Program-made: the position numbers and the translations under genes
Origin: Anticarsia gemmatalis
Taxonomy: Eukaryota > Arthropoda > Insecta > Lepidoptera > Erebidae
DNA: 64,000 bases
Reading direction: 5' to 3'
NCBI RefSeq assembly: GCF_050436995.1
Contig: NC_134775.1
Coordinates: 10,425,170-10,489,169, forward strand
Notes under the pieces: model-generated
The model's database searches: none
The model's input: only the letters and a program-made list of their open reading frames with translations
What the model was told of the DNA's origin: nothing
In this document: in pieces, positions 1-9,346 of the stretch
How the letters are laid out: every line of letters starts with the position of its first letter
Numbering within the stretch: the first letter of the stretch is position 1

Positions 1-552
1 TTTTGTTTCGCCGCCCCTAAACTTAGGGGCGGGTATTTGGGTGTGGGGGGAATTCCCCTTATGGTGGATGAGTGCCTACGGCCCTGGTCGCAAGGTTTGG
101 GGATCGAGCTTCACTCCTCCCGGCGGTCGCCCCCGCGTCGGGTGAGACCTATGGTTGCTCCATAGGAGGCCCAACGAGGAGGCGCCAGCCAGGGGGGAGG
201 CTTTATCGATCCTTACTCCCTGCGTTTAGGGCCGAGGCGGTGATGTGTAGTTGCATACGGGATGCGGGGCGAGATTGCCCCGACGTGATGAAAGCCCCCG
301 TCTCCTGCGAACGAGGCGCGTATCGCAGCATATACGCGGTCGTCTTCGCAGGCGGAGAGGGGCAACTGCGGCGGGGCGTGGTTGCCGCATCGCGCAGCGA
401 GGGCGCCGGACTTGCCGCCTTGATGGCGGAGGGCCCAGCGCAGGTCGTTGTGTGGGCGCCGCGCTCGACCTAAAGGGAGCGCGGCGCGTCCTGTCGGTGT
501 TGCACCGGGCTCTACCGCCGAGGTAAGCGGCGGGAACCCGGTGCACGGTGAG

Positions 553-1749
553 TCAGTCCGGTGAGGCTGTCGCTCTCGACCCAACGAGAGCGCGACAGGC
601 GGGTGGTGATGGCTCCGCTGCGTGCGACGCACTCGGTCGTGAGTGCGGCGCAGCGGAAGCGGCGGGCGTTGTGTTGTCCGGGGTGCGGGCCACCTGGGCC
701 GCACCTGGGGCTTGGCCGCCGGCCTCTGGTCGCGGAGGGACGTCCTCCGCCTGCGTGGTCGCGAGCAGGTCGCGTGGTAGCCTCTTGCGGTCGGGTGGCC
801 GCGCGTGCCATGGCGCTATGTCCCGGATATGAGCCAGGTTTGACGCGTCGGCATGCGCGAACATGGAGGCGGCGAGGCGGCGCACGAAGTCGTCCAGGCT
901 CTCGACGCGGAGATCGCGTGAGATGGTGGTTTTCCTCACATACCTTGGGGCGCCGGCGATGGTGCGCAGCGCAAGAGATTGTTGCACGCGCAAAGCTCGC
1001 CGGCTCTTCTCGTACGTGAGGGCATACCACGCAGGTGCTGCGTAGGTGAGCCGGGTGCGTATGTAGGTCTTATACACACCCAGCTTCACTCTCGTGGGGA
1101 GGTGTGAGGCGAGCACTGGACGAAGTATGGCGCGGGCCGCGCGGACCTGTGCAACCACGTTTTCGGCGTGCGGCGTCATGGAGAGGCGGCGGTCAATTGT
1201 GACGCCCAGGTACTTGGCCTTGGTGGCCCAATCGATGGTCTGGTCGAGGAGTTGTAGCGGCTGGGGCTCGATCAGCCTCCGCGAGAAGGAGACTGCCTGC
1301 GTCTTTCCCACGTTCACGGACAGTCGCCACTGCGACAGCCAGGCGGGGAGGAGGTCGAGGGCGCGCTGCATCTTGACGGTGGCGTGGTACGGATTCAGCG
1401 ACGTCGTGACGTACGCCGCGTCGTCCGCGTACAGCGCGAGGTGGCCCCCCTCTGGGGTCGGTATGTCGTCCGTGTACGTGGCGTACAACGCAGGCGAGAG
1501 GCAGCTGCCCTGAGGAACTCCGGCAGCTGCTGGTCTCGGCGGGGAGAGAGCTCCTTCAACCGCTACTCTGTAAGTCCGGTTTTCAAGGAACGACTGGATT
1601 ATCCTGATTAGGCGACGGGGCATCGGTGTCTGCGTAGTCAGCTTGTAGAGAAGACCGGCGTGCCAGACCCGGTCGAATGCTTTTTCCATGTCGAGGAATA
1701 CTGCACACGCGCTCTCCCTTTTATTAAGGGCCGCAGTGATGTGGTGCAC
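553..1749 (-). pseudogene. Jockey ORF2, reverse transcriptase C-terminal part
   Basis: An open frame of about 398 codons on the minus strand gives the palm and thumb of a LINE reverse transcriptase. Motif A reads FLDMEKAFDRVW at about residues 18-30, motif B reads GVPQGSCLSP, and the catalytic motif C reads YADDAA. These are followed by the YLGVTIDRRL block typical of Jockey-group enzymes. The frame starts abruptly just before motif A because the N-terminal half (fingers domain and end of the endonuclease) is missing; the first codon is GTG at the junction with the inserted LINE, so it is not a real start. The C-terminus is a long Pro/Ala-rich tail. The enzyme would copy element RNA at a nicked target, but this copy cannot work. 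Confidence 0.88.
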
Positions 1750-1751
1750 GC

Positions 1752-2700
1752 AATTTTCTCCCCATCAACACTAAAATTGCGCTTGTACAATCCCTTCTCT
1801 TCCCCATTCTTGATTATGCCGATGTCAGCTATCCCGATTTAACCGAGAACCAACTTAATAAGCTTGAGCGCCTTCAAAACTTCTTTATCAGGTTCATATT
1901 TGGATTACGCAAATATGACCATGTCTCCGAGTATCGAAACAAGCTCAAGTGGTTACCTATACGTTCACGCCGGAATGCTCACATTCTCTGTCTTCTGTAC
2001 AATATCTTGTTTAATCCCTCGACTCCCTTCTATCTCAAACAACGTTTTGTTTTTCTACATGACACGCATTCAAGGTTTTTACGATCATCAGAAAACTTGA
2101 GACTTAAGATGCCTGTGCACTCCAGTAAATTTTTAGACCACTCGTTTACTGTGCAAGCTGTGCGGTTATGGAATGCGCTGCCGCTATCCATTAGGCAAGT
2201 GCAAAGCTTGCCAATTTTCAAAAATCGGGTTAAGGAGCACTATCTATCACTGCAAAACACCTTGCCTTGAATATCTCTTTACTCTCACTCTTCTAACTTT
2301 TTTCTTTTCCAATGACTGTCTAAACTCCTCTTGCTATCTCTGTATGAATATAAATATATATTTATATATATATGTATATATATGTATTTATGTATATATT
2401 ATGTCTATTTTATTTATACAATTTCTATAAATTCTCTATTTATGTAATAATCAGTGTATGTTATTATGACCTGCCTTTATTTATGTTACTCATGTATTTA
2501 GTTTATGTTACTTGTACACAATTCTACCCTTTTCTACATCTACACTTCTCTCTCCATCCCATGGTTGCTTGGAAGAGATTGCCTTGTGCGATAAGGCCGC
2601 CGATTGTTCATCAGTATCTTATTTATATTTAAGGTTTCTCTATTTTTATTTAATGTATTTTTATTGTGGACAATAAAGAGTTATATTATTATTATTATTA
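1752..2700 (+). mobile_element. 5'-truncated CR1-like LINE inserted in the Jockey element
   Basis: This 0.95 kb piece is the 3' end of the same family as the near full-length copy at about 7880-12540: the coding ends align through most of 1755-2270, and both share the late 3' block GGAAGAGATTGCC followed by TGTGCGATAAGGCCGCC (about 2570-2605). It ends with AATAAAGAG and a TTA microsatellite (about 2683-2704), whereas the other copy ends in an ATTC microsatellite. Only the last part of ORF2 is present, so it is a typical 5'-truncated insertion. Its arrival is associated with loss of about 1 kb of the Jockey host ORF2. Bases 2271-2640 are AT-rich 3' untranslated sequence. Confidence 0.85.
1755..2270 (+). 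pseudogene. CR1-like ORF2, extreme C-terminal fragment
   Basis: One frame stays open from about 1755 to the stop at 2268-2270 and encodes the post-palm end of a CR1-like reverse transcriptase. Recognisable segments are LLFPILDYADVSYPDLTE, LERLQNFFIRFIFG and the end block AVRLWNALP, all shared with the longer copy at 11.7-12.2 kb. No catalytic motifs are included, so no function is expected. The start is the truncation point and not a start codon. Confidence 0.85.
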
Positions 2701-3289
2701 TTATTAGAATGTCTAGTACGTCGGGGGTAAGGTTCACGCTGTCCGGGTAATTTGTGGGTACCTCCGGACCTGCGACTGTGTACCCCCGCGCTTCGGCGTC
2801 GTCGTGGAGTCGTACACCTGCCCTATTTCTGGTGGCGCAGTTCCACGCTGGGTGTTTGGCGTTTAGGTCGCCTGCGATGACGACCGGTGCGGTGGCGCTC
2901 ATTAGGTCGCCGATGTCGGCCACGTTGAGAACGGGACCGGGCGGGCGATAGGCGGCGAACAATTGTAGATGAGCGCCACCGTGGTGAAGTTCAACACCCA
3001 GCGTGTATATGGTGTTGAAGGGTCTTAGGGGAAGCTGCTGGTGTACGACTCTGCGCTTCACCAGAACTGCCAGGTCGCGGTAGCATCTGAAGCACGGAGA
3101 CGTCTCGTCTTTTCGATAAGTGAGGTATCCCGGGAACTTAATTTTGTCTGCAGGGCCCAGGAATGTCTCACTTATCAGCGCCACGTCAATGTCCTGTTCC
3201 TGCAGCAGGGGGCGGAGGAGGGCGGCCTTTCCCACGAGGCCACGGGCATTCCAGTGGATGATCCTCAGGGGCTTATGCATAGGGCGCAT
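2681..3289 (-). pseudogene. Jockey ORF2 N-terminus, apurinic-type endonuclease
   Basis: The ATG at 3289 opens a frame for an exonuclease/endonuclease/phosphatase-fold nuclease. Near the start it has IHWNARGLVGK, then LISETF (the catalytic Glu block), AAYRPPG and IAGDLNAKHPAWN (metal-binding Asp/Asn), and it is cut after TPDVLDI. The frame then runs into the TTA microsatellite of the inserted LINE, which supplies the run of isoleucines before the stop. The family nicks target DNA to prime reverse transcription. The ATG overlaps the end of ORF1 by 25 bases, which fits coupled translation seen in Jockey elements. Truncated at roughly residue 195 of about 900. Confidence 0.88.
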
Positions 3290-5301
3290 AGACGCGTCAT
3301 GCCCCTCAGGATCACCTGTTTAATGCTGGAGGTGTCGCTCCCCGCTCTCAGTGCGAGGAGGACGTCCTGGAGCACCTCCAGCGCGGTCTCGATGGCGGCG
3401 TCGTCAAGGGGTTTGCCGCTCTCGTCTTTCCGTGGTTTCGTGGAAGGTGTCGCCGCGGGGAACTCTGTCCCTGCCGCGGAGTGAGCCGCCTTCCTTCTAG
3501 TCGTTGTTGCGACTTTGTGGGCAGGCGCAGTCTTGACGGTTTGGTTTGGCCCTGCGCCTTTGGTCGCAACAACAGTGGGTTGCGGCGGCGACACTTTTTG
3601 GCCGCCCTGTGGTGTTGGCACCTCTTCCGGTGCCTTGGAGTCTGCATCTGTCGCGGGGCGGGACTTCCTTCCGCGCCTCCGCTTTCTCCGCCCCCTTTTT
3701 GAGGAGGGTCCGGGTTCTCCGCGCTCTGTGGGAGCATTCGCTGCTGCCATAAGCGATGCCCCCTGGGGCTCCATGTCAGGGTTGACAGTGGGAATCGTTG
3801 GCCTCTCGGTGGCAGCTTGTTGCCGGCGCGAGTTCCCACTGATGGCGACCGTGCCCGCCTTCGTGTTCCGGGCCTCCTTCCGGAACACGGGACACTTGAT
3901 GTTGTTTGCGGGGTGTTCGCCCCCGCAGTTTATGCACGTGGCGGGCTCGTCCTTTGGACGTGGACATTCCCGGGCGGGATGCTCACCGCCGCATCTCACG
4001 CAGGCCATTGTCCTGTGGCACTGGTGAGAGGAATGCCTGAACTGTTGGCAGCGGTGGCATTGGGCGGGTCTCCTCTTACCCCGCCAGACCTCTATCTTGA
4101 CGCCGGGGATGCCGAGCATCTCGTCGACGTTGAAGATCCCCGGCGTCAGGTCCTTGGTCCTCTTCAGTATGGCGAAGAGGATGCACCCGGGTCGGTCGCC
4201 ACGAGCCCGTATGTTTTTGACATATTCGGGCTCGTACCCCAGAGCGCGGAGCTCCTCCTCGACCTCGTCGGGGGTGGCGTTGGAAGGTAGCCCCCGGATG
4301 GCTATCTTGAGGCTCCTCTCCGCTGGCAGTGAGTAGGAGAACCACGACACCCGCTCACTTTTCTCCAACTCCGTGAGGTACCGCTGGATGAGGCGGTACT
4401 CGTGGTCCTCCGTCGGCGTAAATCTAATGTCCTTGCCGAATGGGCGGGCATTTGCGGCTCTGCCCGCCTGGCGCGCCTTGAGCTCCTTCAAGTGGTGGAC
4501 CCAGTTCGGCAGGTGCTCTACTACCAGCGGAGGGTAGCGGAGTTTCCTGCCAAAATCCTTATTTGGCGGCTGGGGCGGCGTGCTGCTGGAGGCATCTGCA
4601 GTAGCCGTAGTCGTCCCGGAGGCTGCGTCTTGGTCGGTTGTCGCGTCGGCGGTCGGTCCGGCAGGTCGGGCCGAGCACGCCAACACAGCTCGGTATGAGC
4701 GTGCTGGCTGCGGCGACACGGGCGGTGTGGGAGCGCGCGGCGCGGCTTCGGCGCGCGGTGCGGCGGCGGCGCGCGCTGCGGCGGGCGGTGCGCACGCTTG
4801 GCGCGCGGTCGGTTTCGCGGCGGCGGCGGGGTGGTTTGCGGGGCGCGCGGGGTGCGCGGGCGCGGGCGGCACTCGCTTCGGTAGCGGTCGGGCGTGCGGC
4901 GTCGCTCGGGCGCGCGGTCGCAGGCGGCACGCGAGCCGGCGGCGGCATGGCGCAATGGCGCTTGGCCATCGCTGCCGTTTCCTCTGGGCTCCGGGGGCGC
5001 CTAGAGGGTAGTTGAGGCGGCGGCGGGGTTTCGTCACCCAGGCGGGCCGATCGTCTGGCGTCCAGCGCCGACGTGGAGTGGGCGCGCGCAATCGGTCGCG
5101 CGCGCCTCGCCAAAAACATAAAAGTATCCGGCTGCGGACGCCAGCGGCACCTACCTGGGTTTCCGGAGGCGGCGGAGTCCAGGGACGTCGATGAGCAGGC
5201 TCACGACGACGGCGGCGACATCTCTGAGTCGGGGGCGGCGGGGGACTCCCTCGCGTCATCACGCGGGGCGTCGTCCTCCGTGTCACGAGCACGCACTGCA
5301 C
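3265..5301 (-). pseudogene. Jockey ORF1, gag-like nucleic-acid-binding protein
   Basis: A long minus-strand frame encodes a gag-like protein. The C-terminal half is clear: an RRM-like region with LKIAIRGLPSNATPDEVEE, then zinc knuckles (CHRCQQFRHSSHQC, CVRCGGEHPAREC and CINCGGEHPANNIKC), then a basic stretch and a Pro-rich tail. The N-terminal 150 codons of this frame are Arg/Pro-rich and probably out of frame: other frames at 4559-5119 and 5201-5668 look more protein-like (acidic/serine block SDSDTSVSAASEVSA; a start-like MDPDREVRK near 5667). The first codon at 5301 is GTG, so it is not the true start. I infer two or more frameshifts in the N-terminal third. The product would coat element RNA. 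Confidence 0.8.
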
Positions 5302-5950
5302 TCACTTCACTCGCGGCACTCACACTTGTGTCACTGTCACTTAGCGTACGCGAGGAAGGCGCAGGGCGGCCCGCGACGGTCGGGCGCCTGCTGCGGAGGG
5401 CGGCGAGGCGCGGGGGGACCTTATGGTCACGTTGGGCGGCGGACGCGCGCGGGGGCGCAGGCCTGGAGGCCGCGCGAGAGCGCGTCGATGCTCGGCCACG
5501 CGGGCCGGCCGCGGGGTTCGCACGAGGCGCGACGGTTTCGGCGACGGCGATGTAGGGCGCGTGGGCTCCTCCGGCGTCCTGCGGGAAGACCCCGGGCTGC
5601 CGGTCTCGGTAGTTGGGCTGCAATGCGCAGCCGGTGCAGGCTTGCGGACCTCCCGGTCCGGATCCATGATGATGGTGTGGTGGTCTAGTCTTCGGAGTGG
5701 CCGCGACCCCAACGGCGATAAAAATCCTTATGGAAGGCCGGGAAGCACAGGCTCGCACACGGGCGGCCTCGGTGTACACGGTGGCGTCGAATACAGACGT
5801 CACCGCGGACACCGCGGCAGTGACCGTGCGCGAGTAAGTGGAGTCCGGGCGGCGCGGCGCGGCGAGAGAACAATACGTGCGCTCGCCTTGACGGTCCGAG
5901 GCGCTCCCTGTATCGCTAGTACAAATGGCCACCATATTTATACAAAATGA
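5302..5950 (-). other. Jockey 5' region with displaced ORF1 N-terminus
   Basis: GC-rich sequence upstream of the open ORF1 frame. The minus strand has an ATG near 5667 followed by an acidic/Ser-rich reading that later shifts frame, and this is the best candidate for the original ORF1 start. From about 5700 to 5930 lies what would be the 5' untranslated region with the internal promoter. I could not locate a promoter motif. Confidence 0.5.
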
Positions 5951-6385
5951 TCAAAATAAATGTAGGCCCTCTTATTGGCCGATAAAAATGGACCAATTAG
6001 AATCCCCGCATTTTAGCCAATAGGATTCCAGTAAGACATTTTGGACAAAAGCTTAAGTACTAGGAAACTTGACTGCGACGAGAGCCGCTTACATTAATTA
6101 ACAATTTTTAGTGTATTTCTGTACAATTTCTTAAATAAAGTACATATATTTACAATTCTTGTCTTATTATCTACCCTATAAAAATACAATCAGTCGAATA
6201 TTAGAAAATAACATAACAATTCTTAAAACTTAATGCTAAGTGTCGTGCTCAGTGGCGCCACCACGCACATTTTCAGAATATAAGCAACAGTATTTAAATT
6301 ACGATTTGGCCAATTTTTCGCTGTCTCCTTTACTATCTGAACTCGAATCAACTTCGGCACTTATACTTGTATTGAAAATAGATGG
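5951..6385. other. AT-rich spacer; 3' flank of the Transib relic
   Basis: No coding signal or recognised repeat was found. It should contain the 3' end of the Transib element, but I could not identify a convincing CAC-type terminal repeat; a candidate CAGTGGCGCCACCACG near 6250 is not matched at the other end. Confidence 0.4.
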
Positions 6386-7860
6386 TCATTTCAGTAAATT
6401 TATAGCTTCAGGATCAAGTTTCAGCTTCTTTTTGTCATACTTTTTAAGTGAAATTTGTGAGATGATTGGGTCTGATGATAGAAGAAGATAGTTCAATAAA
6501 TCGTAATTGGTATGAATTCCTGAATCTTTCCTGGTTCTGTGTTCTCGGATAAATTTAAAATCCTTATTTTTAGCTTCCTGAGCCTCTTCACCAAGCTGAC
6601 CGATAGGCAAGATAGCGTGACTGATAATATCCGCACCATGAATTAATATTTTATGTAGGCTTGTCGGGATATAGTACCATGAATACAGCTCAACGTATTT
6701 TTCTGCAGTTTCTATAGTAAATTTTTCGAATTTTGCGGTATCTATTTCGTAACCACTCGAAATTGTTTGAAGAATTATATGAAATCTCTGGATGATTTCT
6801 TTGTCAACTCCGGTTATATCAGCTGCTATGTCAGCATTACGGAAAAATACTCTAGCTGTGTTACCTGTATTTGTTGTCCCATATCCAGGCTTAGGTTGGT
6901 CAACTAGAATACCTAATTCTTTTCTACATCGATCGATAATAAGTTTTTTTCGTTCTTGCATTTTACTTTTATTATTTTTTCTTGCCTGCCAACACTTAAT
7001 TTCCATTCTGTAACCTATATGAAGACAACACTCAAAGAAACGTATCCAAGAATGTAGACTCGATAACCCAAAATCAAGATTATCAATTATAGGTGTTTTC
7101 ATATTCATATTTTGTAGGTTGTTCATTTCCTTCGGGGTGGCCTTACATATGTAACAGCTCAACGTTGATTTATTTCCTGTTAAAACATAACAAACTTTTC
7201 CATCCAACAAACTCAAAACCATTTTGAACTTTATATTTTTCCCATTGAAAGGAAAGTCATGTAAATCATCAGTCAGAAAGTCATTTCTGTTTCGGTTAAT
7301 GTCGTTTCTGGAGTTTCTTTGCAAAATTTTAATTTTATTGGCCTACAAAACTTTGTCGATGATGGGACGGGATTTTGCCATAAAATTCTGGTATCGTCTT
7401 TTAAGTCCCTCAATTGGATGGACACAAGTGAGCATATTAGTACAGATGAATCACCCTTGCCTTCCTTTAGTAATTGTCTATAATTACTTTGCCCGGAGCT
7501 CCCATCTATTCCCCATTTACAAAATAAAACCAGTTTATCACTCGGATACTGTTCAATAACTTCCGCTTGTAATTCACAAATTCTTCTTACAGTAAGATCC
7601 AGAAGATCTTGTAATTTAATCTCGGCTTCTACTTCATTTACTACAATAGCATTTTTTTTTTTGGAAAACACGCCTGTTTTGCACATAGTATTTTATTCCA
7701 AGCAGGATAGATGTCTGCTTTACATTATTTTGCTACTGCTCTGTAAGCTAAGTACGTAGATTTGCTTGATTTTGTGGTGATAATCAAACTTAATGCTTCT
7801 TCAGGTGTCAATGGCTGTTTTTGCGGGGGTAGTTGCAACAAGAAGAAACAATAATTCTGC
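6386..7860 (-). pseudogene. Transib-superfamily transposase, catalytic core (C-terminal part)
   Basis: Two overlapping minus-strand frames (7273-7686 and 6386-7324) together give the core of a Transib transposase, the family related to RAG1. The block CKWGIDGSSGQSNYRQ holds the probable first catalytic Asp. Next come WQNPVPSSTKFCRPIK and a Cys pair in STLSCYICKATPKEMNN that corresponds to the RAG1 CxxC zinc site. LGEEAQEAKNKDFKFIREH near the C-terminus holds the probable catalytic Glu, and HKILIHGADII aligns with the RAG1 LAHVPEII region. The reading also extends upstream to about 7860 with LTPEEALSL, broken by one stop. A frameshift near 7300 and missing termini make it inactive. The N-terminus lies at 12543-13070, beyond an inserted LINE. 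Superfamily call is by motif memory. Confidence 0.85.
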
Positions 7861-8041
7861 TCTACGTATTTTAATTTAATTTTAATAGTTATTTAATCCA
7901 ATTTATACAATTTTATGTTTTAATTACTTAATTATCTATCTACCTGCCGGTTACAAGTATCGATTCTTTGAATCCTTCTCTTCTGCACTTCACTACTCAC
8001 TATTTCAACTCTAACATTTACACCTAACAACACATTACAAA

Positions 8042-8756
8042 ATGGACACCGTGCAAGCAACTTTGAACGAGCTCAGCACCACCATCAACAGCAGAATGGC
8101 TGATTTTGAAGCGCAGCTACAGAAGTCTGTCCCTCTGAGTGTCTCCAGCCTGGCCTCCGACTTTGCTTCGTACAGGTCATTTGTCACCCAAGCCCTGACA
8201 ATGCTACAACTGCAAATCGACGGGCTTGCACGAACAGTCGACAGCATGGAGATGCAGAGGCGGAGAAAGATACTGCTGCTTCATGGTGTAACGGAGACTA
8301 CAAAGGATGAGGACGTCGCCCAGACACTCACTGGTGTTGTTATCAAGCAGCTGGGTATTTGGTGACTTCTCCAAGGATGACATCAGGCGCTGTCAGCGAA
8401 TGGGGAGGAAGACTTCGGCTAAGAAGCCCCGGCCCATATTAGTTAAGCTGAGGGACTTGGAGATGCGCGACAAGCTCTGGTTCTCCAAGACGAAGCTGAA
8501 GGGTTCCGGAGTCACCATGTCGGAGTTCCTCACCAAGAGCAGGCACGATGTATTCATGGCGGCTCGTGAGAAGTTTGGGGCTAACAAGTGCTGGACTCGG
8601 GATGGTGCAATCCATGTTATTGGACCGGACGACGTGAGTCACCGCGTGACTACACAAGCCGAGCTGTGCAGGGTCGGTGAGCTGTTGCCCAAGCCGAGTT
8701 CGGCGCCCAAACCACTGGTTGCCTCGAAATCGAAGCGAGTAGCCGCCAAAAAGTGA
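8042..8756 (+). pseudogene. CR1-like ORF1, coiled-coil and RRM-like protein
   Basis: The ATG at 8042 begins a protein with an N-terminal heptad-like region (VQATLNELSTTINSRMADF to about residue 80), then RRKILLLHGVTE, which resembles the RRM-type core of L1 ORF1p-like proteins. After a frameshift near 8350 the second frame continues to the stop at 8756 with DDIRRCQRMG, RPILVKLRD and a Lys-rich C-terminus. Total length of about 238 residues is reasonable for this class. It would bind element RNA and assist strand exchange. One frameshift separates the halves, so this copy is broken. Confidence 0.75.
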
Positions 8757-9240
8757 AGTCATCAGAGTTCATTACTAGTCTAGGTACACTTCGCTTGTTT
8801 ACTTGCATAATTAATTTATTCTACCTTCCACAATTTATTTAATATGCTTATTCTATTCTCCCGTTTGACTTTGACTGACTTTGACATCTGACACTTCTGA
8901 CATTTCATACTTACTGTTGCCATATTAATAAACTAATTTTTATGTTTCTTAACTTCTTTAGTATTTTTTATTTTATATATATTTTTATTCTTTTTTCTTT
9001 TATATACAGTCATGTTAAAGAAACTGTTTTATTATCTCTATGTTTTTTTTTCTTTTTTTTTCCTTTCCTGTGCCTGGACTAGTTGTAAATAGCTGTAATT
9101 TTTTTTTATGGTACTCACATATTATGTTCTCACAGCCGGCAGATGGAGCAATAACTTTTGTTTTTATCAGCCTCTTTTATATATACTATACATATATATT
9201 TTTTTTATTATTTATTTATTATTATTTATATTAACTAAAT
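8757..9240 (+). other. AT-rich inter-ORF spacer of the CR1-like LINE
   Basis: T-rich sequence between ORF1 and ORF2, about 0.5 kb. The small frames in it are low-complexity Phe/Leu/Tyr-rich and not credible genes. No other signal was seen. Confidence 0.6.
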
Positions 9241-9346
9241 TTCATTATGTCTATTACTATTACTAGACAGCAGCATAAATAGTGACGAATATTTTTCTAC
9301 TAGTAGTGATATCAGATTCGTAAGTGTTCTTTCTCTTGCTGAGACA

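Larger units (their letters stand above)
1..5950 (-). mobile_element. Jockey-clade LINE, broken, 3' end at the left edge
   Basis: This GC-rich block carries, reading down the minus strand, a gag-like ORF1, the endonuclease start of ORF2 and the reverse-transcriptase end of ORF2, which is the Jockey-type order. The ORF1 stop and ORF2 ATG overlap by 25 bases (3265-3289) in different frames. Bases 1-552 are non-coding and would be the 3' untranslated region; the poly-A end probably lies left of the window. The right limit near 5950 is inferred from the drop from GC-rich to AT-rich sequence. A foreign LINE piece at about 1752-2700 sits where roughly 1 kb of ORF2 should be, so the element is dead. 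No target-site duplication could be checked. Confidence 0.8.

Noticed and set aside
5301..5301. Start of Jockey ORF1 at 5301
   Set aside because: The codon is GTG and the first 150 residues look out of frame; an upstream MDPDREVRK frame is a better candidate.
4559..5555. Plus-strand frames of 90-160 codons across the Jockey ORF1
   Set aside because: They are Ala/Arg/Gly-rich shadows of the GC-rich minus-strand gene.
6240..6260. Transib terminal repeat (CAGTGGCGCCACCACG)
   Set aside because: No matching inverted copy was found near 13.1-13.5 kb, so the ends of the Transib element remain unassigned.
9040..9234. Small Phe/Tyr-rich frame
   Set aside because: Low-complexity translation of a T-rich spacer.
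9248..9346. ATG at 9248 as the start of the CR1-like ORF2
   Set aside because: It is in frame but followed by a TAG after 11 codons.
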